A stretch of DNA of 64,000 nucleotides, taken from positions 1,496,501 through 1,560,500 of the forward strand of contig JAAVLL010000002.1 in NCBI GenBank assembly GCA_012103035.1, in the 5' to 3' direction. The stretch comes from Brucella oryzae. GTDB taxonomy: Bacteria; Pseudomonadota; Alphaproteobacteria; Rhizobiales; Rhizobiaceae. The notes under the pieces were generated by a model. It was not told the origin of the DNA, ran no database searches, and worked only from the letters and a program-made list of their open reading frames with translations. The position numbers and the translations under genes were made by a program. Positions 30,910 to 41,521 of this stretch are shown in pieces; within the stretch, counting starts at the first letter, position 1; each line of letters starts with the position of its first letter.

Positions 30910-31185
30910 GTGTCCGATCGCAATCACCATTCGCTCAACCGCACCTTCATCATTCTGATTCTCCTCGCTCTGAGCGGCGCAGTCATCGCAACCACCAGCG
31001 CCGGAATGTTTGCAGCCATAATCATCGTGTTGATTCTCGCTTTTGCAAAAGGCCGGTTCGTCATCCTCGATTTCATGGAAATGCGCGGAACCAACGGCAC
31101 ATTGAAACCAGCCTTGTTGGTCTGGCCTGCCCTTCTGCTGGCGCTTGCCCTGACACGTTCCATCGTTGTCCGCGTTCTCCTTTGA
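30910..31185 (+). CDS. norF: NorF-like small membrane protein
   Basis: Intact. The GTG at 30910 gives 91 residues with three hydrophobic segments (FIILILLALSGAVIATT, AAIIIVLILAF, LLVWPALLLALALT) and the linker KGRFVILDFMEMRG. That linker is typical of NorF and cytochrome c oxidase subunit IV-like proteins (DFMEMRG). NorF is needed for full NO reductase activity in Paracoccus. A longer upstream start would overlap norE. The position after norE supports the call. Confidence 0.8.
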   Translation: MSDRNHHSLNRTFIILILLALSGAVIATTSAGMFAAIIIVLILAFAKGRFVILDFMEMRGTNGTLKPALLVWPALLLALALTRSIVVRVLL

Positions 31186-31201
31186 ACAACCGTGTTGGTG
31201 T

Positions 31202-31215
31202 TTGCCAAATCACAA
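31202..31215. promoter_or_regulatory. NnrR/FNR-type box of the norCBQD promoter
   Basis: TTG-CCAAATCA-CAA, 133 bases (centre) before the norC ATG. It is closely similar to the site before norE, including the flanking AAGAAGG. The predicted transcript start is near 31250. Confidence 0.6.
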
Positions 31216-31300
31216 AGAAGGCTTTCCCTGACCGATAGAACAGTCCTGTCCCGTGATGCTGGCGAGGGTTTGACCAGCCACATTATCGACGGGGATTTGT

Positions 31301-31323
31301 TGCCGGGGCCTTGTTCCCCGGCA
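31301..31323 (+). other. Stem-loop in the norC leader
   Basis: TGCCGGGG pairs with CCCCGGCA around a 7-base loop and ends 17 bases before the norC ATG, just ahead of AAGGACGAAGGG. It could affect translation or stability of the norC message. Confidence 0.4.
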
Positions 31324-31340
31324 GATGAAAGGACGAAGGG

Positions 31341-31791
31341 ATGGCAGAACGCCTAACCAAGACCGGCGCACGGAACGTCTTCTACGGCGGGTCTATTTTC
31401 TTTTCGCGATCTTCGTGGGGCTTACGGCGCACAGTCACTACTACATGAAAACAACTTCCACGGATGAATCCACGCTGACGGCCTCGGTTGCCCGCGGCAA
31501 GCACATCTGGGAGAAAAACTCCTGCATCAACTGCCACACGCTACTTGGAGAAGGGGCTTATTTTGCACCCGAGCTTGGCAATGTCTGGAAGCGCTGGGGC
31601 GGGAAGAAGACCCGGAAGGCGCACGCGAGACAATGAAAGCGTGGATGCAGGCGCAACCCACGGGGATAGAAGGGCGTCGCCAGATGCCCCAGTTCAACCT
31701 GAGCGAACAGGAACTCAACGATCTGGCTGATTTCCTCGAATGGACCAGCCGCATCAAGACGCAGGACTGGCCGCCCAATGAGGCAGGCTAA
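31341..31791 (+). CDS. norC: NorC, cytochrome c subunit of nitric oxide reductase (two frameshifts)
   Basis: Membrane-anchored c-type cytochrome that passes electrons to NorB. MAERLTKTGARNVFYGG precedes a single TM helix (FFFAIFVGLTAHSHYY). The heme-binding motif is CINCH within KNSCINCHTLLGEGAYFAP, and the Met ligand is likely in GRRQMPQFNLSEQEL. One-base losses occur at about 31408 (T run) and 31602 (G run, expected WGGEEDPEGARETM). Restoring both gives 150 residues. norB follows after 26 bases. Confidence 0.93.
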
Positions 31792-31817
31792 GCGCGGGAT
31801 GAACGGAGTTACACAAT

Positions 31818-33161
31818 ATGAAATATGAAAGCCAAAGGTCGCGATGCTCTATTTCTATGGAACGCTCGCGCTGTTCATCGCGCAGGTCGCATTCGGCGTT
31901 CTCGCCGGTACGATCTATGTTCTGCCCAATACGCTCTCCGAGCTTCTGCCCTTCAACATTGTCCGCATGATCCACACCAACGCGCTGGTCGTCTGGCTGC
32001 TGATGGGCTTCATGGGTTCGACCTATTATCTGCTGCCGGAAGAAACGGAAACCGAGCTTTACAGCACCAAACTCGCCGTCATCCAGTTCTGGCTGTTCTT
32101 CGTGGCTGCGGCCATCGCTGTCGTCGGCTATCTGTTCCATATTCACGAGGGGCGTGAATTTCTCGAACAGCCATTCATCATCAAGGTCGGCATCGTTGTC
32201 GTCTGCCTGATCTTCCTGTTCAACATCACGCTGACGGCGCTCAAGGGCCGTAAGACCACGGTGACCAACATTCTTCTGTTCGGCCTGTGGGGCCTTGCCC
32301 TGTTCTTCCTGTTCGCCTTCTACAATCCGATCAATCTCGCGCTCGACAAGCTCTACTGGTGGTATGTCATCCATCTGTGGGTTGAAGGTGTCTGGGAACT
32401 CATCATGGCGTCGATCCTCGCCTTCCTGATGATTAAACTCAACGGCATCGATCGTGAAGTCGTTGAAAAATGGCTCTATGTCATCGTCGGCCTTGCCCTG
32501 TTCTCCGGCATTCTCGGCACCGGCCACCATTATTACTGGATCGGCGCGCCGGGCTACTGGCAGTGGATCGGTTCGCTGTTCTCGACGCTGGAAGTCGCAC
32601 CGTTCTTCACCATGGTCATCTTCACCTTCGTGATGACATGGAAGGCCGGTCGCAAACACCCGAACCGTGCGGCCCTTCTGTGGTCCATTGGCTGTTCGGT
32701 AATGGCCTTCTTCGGCGCGGGCGTATGGGGCTTCCTGCACACGCTGTCGTCGGTCAACTACTACACCCACGGCACGCAGCTTACCGCCGCCCATGGCCAC
32801 CTCGCCTTCTTCGGCGCCTATGTCATGCTCAATCTCGCAGTCATGGCCTATGCGATCCCCGAACTGCGCGGGCGCGCACCCTATAACCAGATGCTCTCCA
32901 TGGTGAGCTTCTGGGCCATGCACCGCCATGTCGGTGATGACCTTCGCGCTGACCTTTGCGGGCGTCGTCCAGACCCACCTTCAGCGTGTGCTCGGAGAGT
33001 CGTTCATGAACGTGCAGGATCAGCTCGCCGTATTCTACTGGATACGCCTTGGCTCCGGCGTCGTGGTGGTGATCTCGGCCATCATGTTCATCTGGGCCTT
33101 GCTGGTTCCAGGCAAGGAACGCCGTGAAAACACGAGCACCTTGATACAGCCTGCCGAATGA
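31818..33161 (+). CDS. norB: NorB, nitric oxide reductase catalytic subunit (two frameshifts)
   Basis: Twelve-helix heme-copper oxidase homologue that reduces NO to N2O. Heme and FeB ligands are seen in [29 protein letters not shown] (with the conserved Glu), [15 protein letters not shown] and [13 protein letters not shown]. The frame breaks at about 31835 (A run one short; expected [15 protein letters not shown]) and about 32921 (two bases short, AC repeat, expected [16 protein letters not shown]). The corrected length is about 448 residues. It lacks the quinol-oxidase N-terminal extension of qNor, in line with the separate norC. Confidence 0.94.
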
Positions 33162-33173
33162 TCGTCGTCGACA

Positions 33174-33197
33174 AGCCCCGCCATCCGGCGGGGCTTC
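33174..33197 (+). terminator. Hairpin between norB and norQ
   Basis: Perfect 10-bp stem AAGCCCCGCC / GGCGGGGCTT with an ATCC loop, 12 bases past the norB stop. No long T tract follows. It probably reduces read-through, so that NorCB is made in excess of the accessory NorQD. Confidence 0.6.
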
Positions 33198-33223
33198 CCT
33201 GCCCGATACAAAGGAAAACGGCC

Positions 33224-34035
33224 ATGAACCCCATTCTCAGAAATGTCGAAAATACCGGCGCCTCGATCCCTCCCTACAGCGCATCCGGCAATGAATGCGC
33301 GCTCTTTGAGATGGCGTGGACGCGCAAGCTGCCATTGCTTCTGAAAGGCCCGACCGGCTGCGGCAAGACACGGTTTGTAAGCCATATGGCCGCAAAACTC
33401 GGCCTGCCGCTCTCGACGGTTTCCTGCCATGACGATCTGGCGGCGGCTGATCTGACCGGGCGCTATCTGCTGAAAGGCGGCGATACCGTATGGGTCGACG
33501 GTCCGCTGACGCGGGCCGTGCGCGACGGCGGCATCTGCTATCTCGACGAGATCGTCGAGGCGCGTAAGGACGTGGCTGTGGTTCTGCATCCGCTGACCGA
33601 CGACCGCCGCCTTCTGCCACTGGAACGCACCGGCGAACTGCTCGAAGCGCCGGACGGCTTCATGCTCGTTGTGTCGTACAATCCGGGATACCAGAACCTG
33701 CTGAAATCCCTGAAGCCAAGCACGCGCCAGCGCTTTGTCGCCATCGAGTTCGATTTTCTGCCCAAGGAACAGGAAATCGCGGTGGTCAGTGAAGAAAGCG
33801 GTCTCGCTGCCCAAAGGTTGCGCCGCTGGTGGCACTGGCTCACCGGCTGCGAGGGCTTAAAGGCCACGATCTGGAGGAAGGCGTTTCGACCCGTCTGCTG
33901 GTCTACTGCGCCACGCTGATCGACGCCGGCATGTCGCAACGCGAAGCCGCACGCGCCGCGATGATCGAGCCGCTGACCGACGAGCCGGATGTGAAAGCCG
34001 CCCTGATTGAAGTTGCCGATGCAATGTTGAAATAG
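33224..34035 (+). CDS. norQ: NorQ, MoxR-type AAA+ ATPase for NO reductase activation (one frameshift)
   Basis: AAA+ protein that, with NorD, inserts the non-heme iron into NorB. Walker A is [10 protein letters not shown] (about residue 44), Walker B is [14 protein letters not shown], and sensor segment [23 protein letters not shown] follows. The frame breaks at about 33813 (A run one short; expected [18 protein letters not shown]). The corrected length is 270 residues, usual for NorQ. norD starts 11 bases downstream. Confidence 0.92.
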
Positions 34036-34046
34036 GCAGGCGCGCA

Positions 34047-35947
34047 ATGCTGGATTTTCTGGAACTGGAGGAAACTGTTGGCCGCGCCTGGCATCGCCTG
34101 ATCGGCAAGACCGGATCGTGGCCGCATTATCCCCAGCACGCCGTACAGCTTGGCGATATTCGCCACAAGCTTGCCATCTGCTTTCGCGGCTTTGGCGGCG
34201 ATGTCGCCGTGCAGATCGCCCCGGCCCGTGCGCGAACTTCCGGGCACAGGCTGGGCTTGCGCCAGCGCATGGCGTTGGGCGAGGAAAAACTCAGCCAGCC
34301 CTTGCGGGATGAGGCGACATTGATGCTGCCGCCGGAAATCGCGCTTTTCCCGATCGCACGCTCAATTACGATCTCTATGTCTGGCTTGCGGGTTATATGG
34401 CCGTCATGCCGACGCATGTGGACGAACTTCCGCATGATCCGCTGCGCCGCAATCTTGCAGCCCTTGCAGCGGCGTCGGATACGGTTGCGAAGACATGCGC
34501 GGTCTTTCCGGGCCTGCATAAGCGCTATGCACGCCTGTGTGAGGCGGTGCTGGCCGTACGTCCCAAGCGTTCGCTCCATGGTCTCGAACAACAGGTGGAA
34601 GACCGCATTCTTTCGCTTCTCAAACAGGGCGCAGGACTACCCGATGACAGTCTTCCCACCATTTTTCCGCATTGCGCACCCGCAGGCTATCTGCCGGCCC
34701 TGCCCGTTCCGCTTTGGCCGGAACTGACAAGGCGCGAGGAAACCGCTCCGCGCGACAGCGACGACCAGCCGGTACAGAGCAGCAAGGCGGAAGGTGTCGA
34801 AACCGGGCGGCAGATCGCCAATCGCGAGAAGCTGGACCCAAGGCTGGCCGACCGGAGCCCATTTATTCTCAATCGCTTCGAGAAAATCCTTGCCATGGCG
34901 GAGATGGTGAACGTCGACAGGCCAACCGATGACAGCGACGAGCAGAACGCAAAATCCGCCGATGAGCTTGACGATCTGACATTGGGCGAACGCAAGGGCA
35001 GACCCGCCGCCCGCTTCCGTTTCGATCTCGACCTGCCGCCGGAAGCCGTTGATCGCAGCCTGCTCGCAGCCAAGCTGACCTATCCCGAATGGGATTACCG
35101 CAAGGCAACCTATCTTCCGGATCATTGCAGCGTTCTGGCAGCACCGGCGCAAGGCCGGGACGCCCGTATCGAGCTCGACGATGTAGCCACAAGCCTTGTG
35201 CGTCGGGTGCGCCGCCAGTTCGAAATCCTGCGTCCGGGCCGCGAATTGATGCGGGCGCAGCTTGATGGCAACGATCTCGATCTTGATGCCGTGGTTCGTT
35301 CACGATGCGATTTTGCCGCCGGAGGTCAGGGCAGCGACCGGGTGCACCTAATGAGCCGCCCCAAGGCAAACGACCTTGCCGTCACCATTCTGGTCGATGT
35401 CTCGCTATCCACCGATGCGTGGATCGACAACCGACGCGTGCTGGATGTGGAAAAGGAGGCACTTCTGGTTCTGGCCAATGGCATTGCCGCCTGCGGCGAC
35501 CGCTGTTCCATCCAGACCTTCACCTCGCGCCGCCGCTCCTGGGTGCGGGTCGAAACCGTGAAGGACTTCGACGAACCCTTTGGGCCTGCCGTCGAATACC
35601 GGATTGCGGCGTTGAAACCCGGCTTCTACACCCGCATGGGAGCAGCGATCCGTCATTCGACGGCAAAGCTTGCCGAACAGCCCAACCGGAAGAAGCTGCT
35701 GCTGGTCCTGACCGACGGCAAGCCGAACGATGTCGACCACTATGAAGGCCGTTTCGCGCTTGAAGACAGCCGCAGGGCCGTCAGCGAGGCACGCGCCAAA
35801 GGCGTCAACGTGTTTGCCGTGACCGTCGACCGCGAGGCGAGCGCCTATCTTCCCGCACTTTTCGGCCGCAGGAATTATGCGCTCGTCGCCAAACTGTCGA
35901 AACTGCCTGTCGCTCTACCGGCGATCTATCGGATGATGACCGGCTGA
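34047..35947 (+). CDS. norD: NorD, VWA-domain protein for NO reductase activation (one frameshift)
   Basis: About 633 residues. The C-terminal von Willebrand factor A domain holds the MIDAS motif DVSLSTD (about residue 452), with the supporting YTRMG and LTDGKPND segments. NorD works with the AAA+ NorQ to mature nitric oxide reductase. The frame breaks at about 34353 (C run one short, expected ALFPDRTLNYDLYVWLAGY). The N-terminal half has the family start LDFLELEETVGRAWHRL. Its 3' end is overlapped, on the opposite strand, by a truncated GntR gene. Confidence 0.92.
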
Positions 35948-36277
35948 GTGATCGTCGCTGCCAATAGCCAAAGTCCGTGAGCAGGAAGTCCCATCTTCCC
36001 TTCCCTCCTCTCGGACGAAGGTGCCGGATCCATGCCGGCGCACGACAATTCCGGCAAATACCAACATGCCGATTGCCTCTCTCAAGGTTGCACGCGAAAC
36101 CTTGAAATCGTCGGCAAGATCGGCTTCGTTTGGCAAGCGTTCGCCTCTGCCCCATCGCCCTCCAAGGATCGCAAGCCGCACCGTCTCGGCGACCTGTATC
36201 ACAAGCGGCTGCCTGTCTAACGGGCGCAACCATTCTGCTGGCCCGTCGCGCACCACCTTGTCTTTTGCCATGTTCAA
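35915..36277 (-). pseudogene. Truncated GntR-family regulator (DNA-binding domain only)
   Basis: The N-terminal winged helix is intact: RLAILGGRWGRGERLPNEAD, DDFKVSRATLREAIG and RRHGSGTFVREEG. After about residue 90 the sequence loses any resemblance to the FCD effector domain and runs antisense into the 3' end of norD before stopping at 35915. No frame in the next 100 bases restores the missing domain. It is most likely a relic joined to the end of the nor operon by an old rearrangement; a stand-alone DNA-binding protein is possible. It starts about four bases from the end of the transporter gene on the same strand. Confidence 0.55.
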
Positions 36278-37248
36278 CCCGTCTGCGTGGCAGTAGCGGA
36301 TGCAGAAACCCGCATCGCATAGCGGCGCGCCAGAACAGCGCCCACCAGAATCTGGATCTGGTTATAGAGCATGATCGGCAACACGATCATGCCGAAGCCC
36401 GGCAGGCCCGCGAACAGGACCTGAGCTAACGGAAGCCCGGATGCCAGGCTTTTTGGACCCACAGAATACAGCCGCAATCTCATCTTCACGGGTAAAACCA
36501 AGCCAGCGCGAGCCAACCATTGTAAATCCAATCACGCCCGCCAGAAGAACAACGCAAAGCACAATCGCCATAATGAGCCCCGACGGCGGCAAGACTTGCC
36601 AGAGCCCGGCGGTGACCGATTGAGAAAATGCCGAATATATGATCAGCACAATCACCGACTGATCGTAATTCTCCAGCCAGTGCTTGCGTGTCGAAAGGAA
36701 CGGCCCGAGCCAGCGATGGCAGGCTTGTCCCAGACCGAACGGCAGCAGCAGCTCAACCACCACGTCGCGCAAAGCCTGTCCCAAATCGATTGACCCCGAT
36801 GAACGCATGAAAATCGTCATCAGAAGCGGTGTCAGCAACAATCCGAAGACATTCGACCCAGCCGAATTGCAGACCGCAGCCGGCACATTGCCCCTTGCCA
36901 TGGCGGTGTAGGCAATCGAGCTTGAAATTGCAGAAGGCAGAACGCCCAAATAGATGAAACCAAGAACAAGATCCGGTGGCAGGATGCTTTCGGGAACGAG
37001 ACGCAAAGGCTGCACGATCAACGGGAAGACGACAAAAGTCGTCGCAAAAATAAATCCATGCAATTGCCATTGCTTCAAACCCGAAACAATCGCCCTGTGA
37101 GACAGCGCTGCTCCGTGCCCGAAAAACAGCAGGCCAACGCCGATAGTCCCCAGCATACTGACAACATCGGCTGCATTGCCGGTCGCGGGAAAGAGAGTTG
37201 CCAGAACAACTGCGGCAATCATCAAAATCAAAAAGGATCAAGGCGCAT
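36274..37248 (-). CDS. Bile acid:sodium symporter (BASS)-family transporter (two frameshifts)
   Basis: About 325 residues with ten hydrophobic segments. It begins MRLDPFLILMIAAVVLATLFP, as in the BASS7/YfeH-like branch. Family patterns are VGLLFFGHGAALSHRAIV, GVLPSAISSSIAYTAMARGN and FCGSKKSLASGLPLAQVLFAG. Breaks at about 37230 (T run one short) and about 36451 (A run two short, expected GSKKSLASG). Substrates of this branch are uncertain; organic acids are likely. It is followed on the same strand by a truncated GntR gene and faces a FadR-type regulator. Confidence 0.8.
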
Positions 37249-37344
37249 CTATTCATCCACTATTGGTTCGTCAGCTTGACTGACCGTTGTGTGGGGATAG
37301 GTCTCTGTGCAATTGGTCTGCAAATTGGTATGGGGTGCCGCCGG

Positions 37345-38034
37345 ATGACAGATCGCGTTCCGACCGCCGAAGCAATGCAACGCATGCAGAAGCTGTTGGT
37401 GGAACAGAATTTCGGCCCGCAGGATAAGATCCCACCCGAGCGGGTTTTGTCGGCGACACTCGGCTGCAGCCGCGAAACAACGCGCAAGGTGCTACGACAG
37501 CTTGAGATCGAAGGCGTGGTGTGGCGTCATCAGGGCAAGGGCACCTTCATGGGTCCTCCCGCCTCGACCATCGAACGGCCCATAGACCGGATCATCGAAT
37601 CCGCGTCCGCTCAGGACCTCATGGATGCAAGGCTGGTCTATGAGCCAGCCCTTGCCGCTGCCGCAGCCCAATATGCCACGCAAGATGACCTCGCCTCCTT
37701 GCGCAAGCTTGCGCTGGCGACGGGTACAGCTCATGACTGGCGGGAATATGAACGTTTGGATGATGCCTTTCACAAGGCGGTCGCGCGCTCGAGCGGCAAT
37801 GCGCTGCTTGCCGTGATCTTCAGTTCGCTCGCCTCCGTCCGGGGACGCTCGACATGGCAGCGCAGACATGATGCGATCTTTCGGGAGGCCCGTAAACGCG
37901 AATACGCGACAGAGCAAAGCGCGATGCATCTTGCAATCGTCGATGCAATTGAAGCCCGACAAAGCGACCGTGCCCACCAGGCCATGCGCGCTCATCTGGA
38001 AGCAATCCGCACGTTGGCCCTTACATCCCCGTAA
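37345..38034 (+). CDS. GntR/FadR-family transcriptional regulator
   Basis: Intact 229-residue protein. The N-terminal winged helix (IPPERVLSATLGCSRETTRK, EGVVWRHQGKGTFMG) is followed by an FCD domain with the metal-binding residues DDAFHKAVARSSGN and SAMHLAIVDAIEARQ. ATG codons at 37330 and 37345 are both possible. It is divergent from the BASS transporter gene, so it probably regulates that transporter, and perhaps also the aldehyde dehydrogenase gene that converges on it. Confidence 0.8.
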   Translation: MTDRVPTAEAMQRMQKLLVEQNFGPQDKIPPERVLSATLGCSRETTRKVLRQLEIEGVVWRHQGKGTFMGPPASTIERPIDRIIESASAQDLMDARLVYEPALAAAAAQYATQDDLASLRKLALATGTAHDWREYERLDDAFHKAVARSSGNALLAVIFSSLASVRGRSTWQRRHDAIFREARKREYATEQSAMHLAIVDAIEARQSDRAHQAMRAHLEAIRTLALTSP

Positions 38035-38097
38035 TACAGACCGCCCCGCCGCCAGTGATCGATGGCGACGGGTTTGAAAAATAGCGCACGCGCCTGA

Positions 38098-39533
38098 TTA
38101 GAGGCTATTCACCAGACGGTGCGAGACGTTTTTCACGACCGTATAATGATGCAGTCCTTCGGCTCCGCCTTCGCGGCCAAGGCCGCTGTCCTTGACGCCG
38201 CCGAACGGGGTTTCGGCCACGGAAGCCTCAAGCGTGTTGATCGAGACGTTTCCAGCTTCCAGACCCGACATCAGACGGTCCACATTTTCCGCTGAACTTG
38301 CGAAACCATATGCCGCCAGGCCGAACGGCAGTGCGTTTGCCTTTTCAATGGCGGCATCAAGAGACGCTACCGGATTGATCAGCGCCAGCGGACCAAACGG
38401 CTCCTCCGACATCGCACGGGCATCGTCCGGCAGTTCAGCCAGAGCCGTTGGCGGGAAGAAATAGCCATTGTTCTTCAGGCGCCGGCCACCGAAAAGCAGT
38501 TTCGCACCCTTGGCTTCGGCATCGCTGACCAGCGCTTCCAGCGCCATGACACGGCGATCATTGGCGACGGGGCCCATCTGGACCCCTTCATCCATGCCGT
38601 TGCCGACGCGGATCGATTGCGCCGTTTCGATGAAAGCGGCGGTGAAACGTTCATAATGGCTTTCATGCACGAAGAAACGGGTCGGCGAGGTGCAGACCTG
38701 ACCGGAATTGCGGTATTTGCGGCGCGCCGAGGCTATGCCTGCCACGACAGGATCGGCGTCCTCGCAAACGATGACAGGAGCGTGGCCGCCAAGTTCCATC
38801 AGCGCCGGTTTCATATGGCGCGCGGCGATCTCGGTCAGGTGTTTGCCGACGACTGTTGACCCGGTAAATGCGATAGCCCGGATCTCAGGTCGCGGGATCA
38901 GGAACTGAGAAATATCGGCGGGAACGCCGAAAACCAGATTCAGCACACCGGCAGGCAGGCCCGCATCTTCGAATGCACGTGCAATATGCGTCACCGCCGT
39001 CGGCGTTTCTTCGGAAGCTTTCAGGATGATGGAGCAACCGGCAGCCAGAGCGCCTGCGATCTTGCGCGCGGGCTGGCTCATCGGGAAATTCCACGGTGCA
39101 AATGCTGCGACCGGACCGATAGGCTCGTGCACGACGATATAGCGAATGCCGGGCGCGCTCGGAATAACACGGCCATAGAACCGAATGCACTCGCCAGCAT
39201 CCCATTCGAAGAATTCGCAGCCGCGAATGACCTCAAGTCGGGCTTCGCTGATCGGCTTTCCATTTTCCAGCGTGATTGCGCGCGCAATCTCCTCCTGCCG
39301 TTCGCGCATGAGCGCCGACGCCTTCATGATGATCGCTGCACGAGCCGCAGGCGCCGTATTGCGCCAGATCTGATACCCGTTCCAAGCTGCCTGAAGGGCC
39401 GCTTCCAGATCCTCCGCTCCGCGACCGCAACCTGCCCGATTTCGGTCTCGTCCGCAGGATTGATAATGGGAAGCGTATTGGCGGTCCTGCGCCATTCACC
39501 GCCTATGAAAAGCTGCACATCGGATTTTTGCAT
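38098..39533 (-). CDS. NAD(P)-dependent aldehyde dehydrogenase, semialdehyde type (one frameshift)
   Basis: About 478 residues. The catalytic Cys lies in NSGQVCTSPTRFFV, the general-base Glu in LMELGGHAPV, and the coenzyme motif is AFTGSTVVGKHL. The CTSPTRF sequence is seen in alpha-ketoglutaric and succinic semialdehyde dehydrogenases, so a dicarboxylic semialdehyde is the likely substrate. The frame breaks at about 39418 (GG one short, expected AVAGAEDLEAALQAA). The start MQKSDVQLFIGGEWR at 39533 fits the family. It is upstream of, and on the same strand as, neither neighbour closely; the gaps on both sides exceed 60 bases. Confidence 0.85.
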
Positions 39534-39743
39534 CAGAAAGCCTCTGCAATCTACAAGTTCGGGCCGCGCCCAGATCATCGTTACAGTCAGAATGAGATGT
39601 TTTAATTCATGCGACAATTCATCTTAAAACCATATATCCATGAGGATTATCGCATGAGTTAGCCTGTGCACTGGCAATTTTGCCCGTGCGAAATCGCCAG
39701 CCGCGCAACATCACGCGGCCGCACGATTTCTTTTGAAAGCCGA

Positions 39744-40673
39744 TTAGAGCGCGTTTCGGGATGCGTTCGAACCGATGTTGCGAATACCGGCGAGCAGAGC
39801 CTGCGACATCTCGGTTTCGGGCGAACACCAGTCCATCAGAATATCGTAATGGTTTCGGTTCGCGATCTCGATTGCCTTCACCTCTCCACCGGCCGCGGCC
39901 CAGCAATCGGCATAAGCGCGTGACTGGCGCTTGAAGCCGTCTGCTTCATGCTCTGACCATGCTACGGTTATCGAACAGCCACGCGCTGGAATATGCCGGA
40001 TCGGGCTGAGCCGATCGACATCGGCGGGACTGAGTTTCATCCACTCCTGCGGGAAAGTTGCCGCCACGGGTGCAAGCTCGAAAAGTCCGCTGACCGGCAT
40101 GGCGAACTTCACCACATCCTGCGGCAAACCGAACTCATCCTGCCAGCCCTCAGCAAGAAGTGCAGCAGCGAGATGGCCACCGGCCGAGCTTCCTCCGACC
40201 GATATCCGGTCCGGATCGAGGCCATATTCCCGTCCGTGATGCCAGACGAAGGCGAGAGCAGCGCGCACCTCCCGCGTGATTTCCGCAAGGGAGACTTCCG
40301 GCGCCAGACGATAATCGACAGCAACTGTCGCAATCCCTTCGGTTGCGAGCATTCCTGCCATCATGGCCGAATCTTCCTTTGACAGAGCGCGCCAGTAACC
40401 ACCGTGAATGAACACGAAAACCGGATTTAGCCCGCTTCGGGAAGCTGGCCCGAAAATATCGATCCGTTGTCCGCTTTCTTCGTCATAAACCACGTCGAAA
40501 TGTCGGCCCCAATCGGCCCGCGGCGCGATACTTGCCTCGCGATAGCGCACCATTTCGGCGGCAAAGGTTTCCGGCGAAACGGTAGCCTTGGCATTGTAAT
40601 CGCGATCAAGTCGGGCAGGGTCGAAACCCGCTTCTTCAGCCAGATGCCGCATGTAATGTTTATTCTTGCACAT
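39744..40673 (-). CDS. Alpha/beta hydrolase, arylformamidase-like
   Basis: Intact, about 309 residues. The oxyanion motif HGGYW (residue ~91), nucleophile GGSSAGGHLAAAL and catalytic His in NRNHYDILMDW match the hormone-sensitive-lipase branch that includes N-formylkynurenine formamidase-like enzymes. The nearby dioxygenase at 46.2 kb is consistent with kynurenine-type chemistry, but other acyl substrates are possible. Both ends touch intergenic repeats: the last residues (NASRNAL) are encoded in one, and the first start (40673) lies inside another, so the ATG at 40652 (MRHLAEEAG) may be the true start. Confidence 0.7.
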   Translation of the reverse strand: MCKNKHYMRHLAEEAGFDPARLDRDYNAKATVSPETFAAEMVRYREASIAPRADWGRHFDVVYDEESGQRIDIFGPASRSGLNPVFVFIHGGYWRALSKEDSAMMAGMLATEGIATVAVDYRLAPEVSLAEITREVRAALAFVWHHGREYGLDPDRISVGGSSAGGHLAAALLAEGWQDEFGLPQDVVKFAMPVSGLFELAPVAATFPQEWMKLSPADVDRLSPIRHIPARGCSITVAWSEHEADGFKRQSRAYADCWAAAGGEVKAIEIANRNHYDILMDWCSPETEMSQALLAGIRNIGSNASRNAL

Positions 40674-40715
40674 GTCTTCATTCCAAGGCCGGTTCCCGTT
40701 TCAGGGAAGCAGGTT
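40665..40715. repeat. Intergenic repeat copy
   Basis: Contains GGCCGGTTCCCGTTTCAGGG, a variant of the core seen at 17.8 and 63.4 kb. It lies between the hydrolase gene and the aspartate dehydrogenase-like gene and overlaps the start of the former. Confidence 0.5.
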
Positions 40716-41521
40716 CTAAATTGCCGTAGTGGCGATCCGGTTCTCGATTACTCGGACAAGATTGAGCGCAGTCATTTCAGACGATTTCGGGTTGGTCGCC
40801 AGCGGACCGTTTTCAAAACGCAGGTGCATCCTGCCGAAATCGCCCTCGGCAATGATCTCATGCATGTTGAGGCGCGCTGCCGGGTCTGCAACCAATGAGA
40901 CACGGGTACGGTCGAGACCGATGCCAGCAAGCGAGGTAATCACCGCGACATTGGCATTTTGCGGAAAGGCATCCGCTGCCTTGCGGGCCGTATCCGTAAA
41001 GAAGGTAGTTGCCTCACTGATTTCATCAAGCTCTATCAACTGAGCGGCGAGCGTGCCCGCCCAGGCTTTTGCCGGCTTGATGATGCGATGTTCGACACTT
41101 GTGATTGAAAGCCGGCTTGCAGCCGAAAGCGCATCGATGCCGCCCAGTGCGCCGGGGGTATAATCAGTTTCGCACCGCTACTCGCAGCGACATCCTTCAG
41201 CCTTTGAAACAAAGCGTCGTCGACGAAAGCCGATGTCGATGAAACCGCGAAATCCATTCCGGCGGAAAGCGCCGCCTCGCCCCATGGCAGGACACTGGAG
41301 CGTCCTGCTGCCTCCACGACAAGGCCTGCGCCGGTGGTTGTAAGCTCTGCGGGATTTTCAATGAGTGCGGCACCGACAGGCAGCCCGTCACGGGAGGCCG
41401 ATCGGTCACGCACCGCCACAGCGCCGATCTTCACGGCACTTTTCCGCTCGGCCAGAAGCTCTGCAACACGCTTGCCGATAGCGCCCCATCCAATAAGGGC
41501 GATTGTCTCAGATACCGACAT
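40716..41521 (-). CDS. Aspartate dehydrogenase-like (NadX-type) protein (one frameshift)
   Basis: About 268 residues. The N-terminal Rossmann motif is ALIGWGAIGKRVAELLA, followed by VVEAAGRSSV and the catalytic-domain segment AKLIIPPGALGGIDAL (in the corrected frame). SVSLVADP-like and HEIIAEGDFGRMHLRFEN segments near the end fit aspartate dehydrogenases. The frame breaks at about 41156 (C run one short). The start ATG at 41519-41521 overlaps the livF end by 14 bases, so it belongs to the Liv transporter operon. It probably acts on an amino acid or imino acid brought in by that transporter. Confidence 0.75.

Noticed and set aside
31754-32929. A 391-codon minus-strand frame opposite norB
   Set aside because: NorB ligand motifs lie on the plus strand; the minus product is a charged, low-complexity sequence without a start context.
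901-35947. Reading the broken nos, nir and nor genes as true pseudogenes
   Set aside because: The breaks are homopolymer losses spread evenly through unrelated genes, so sequence error is the simpler explanation; kept as a finding, not as a call of gene loss.
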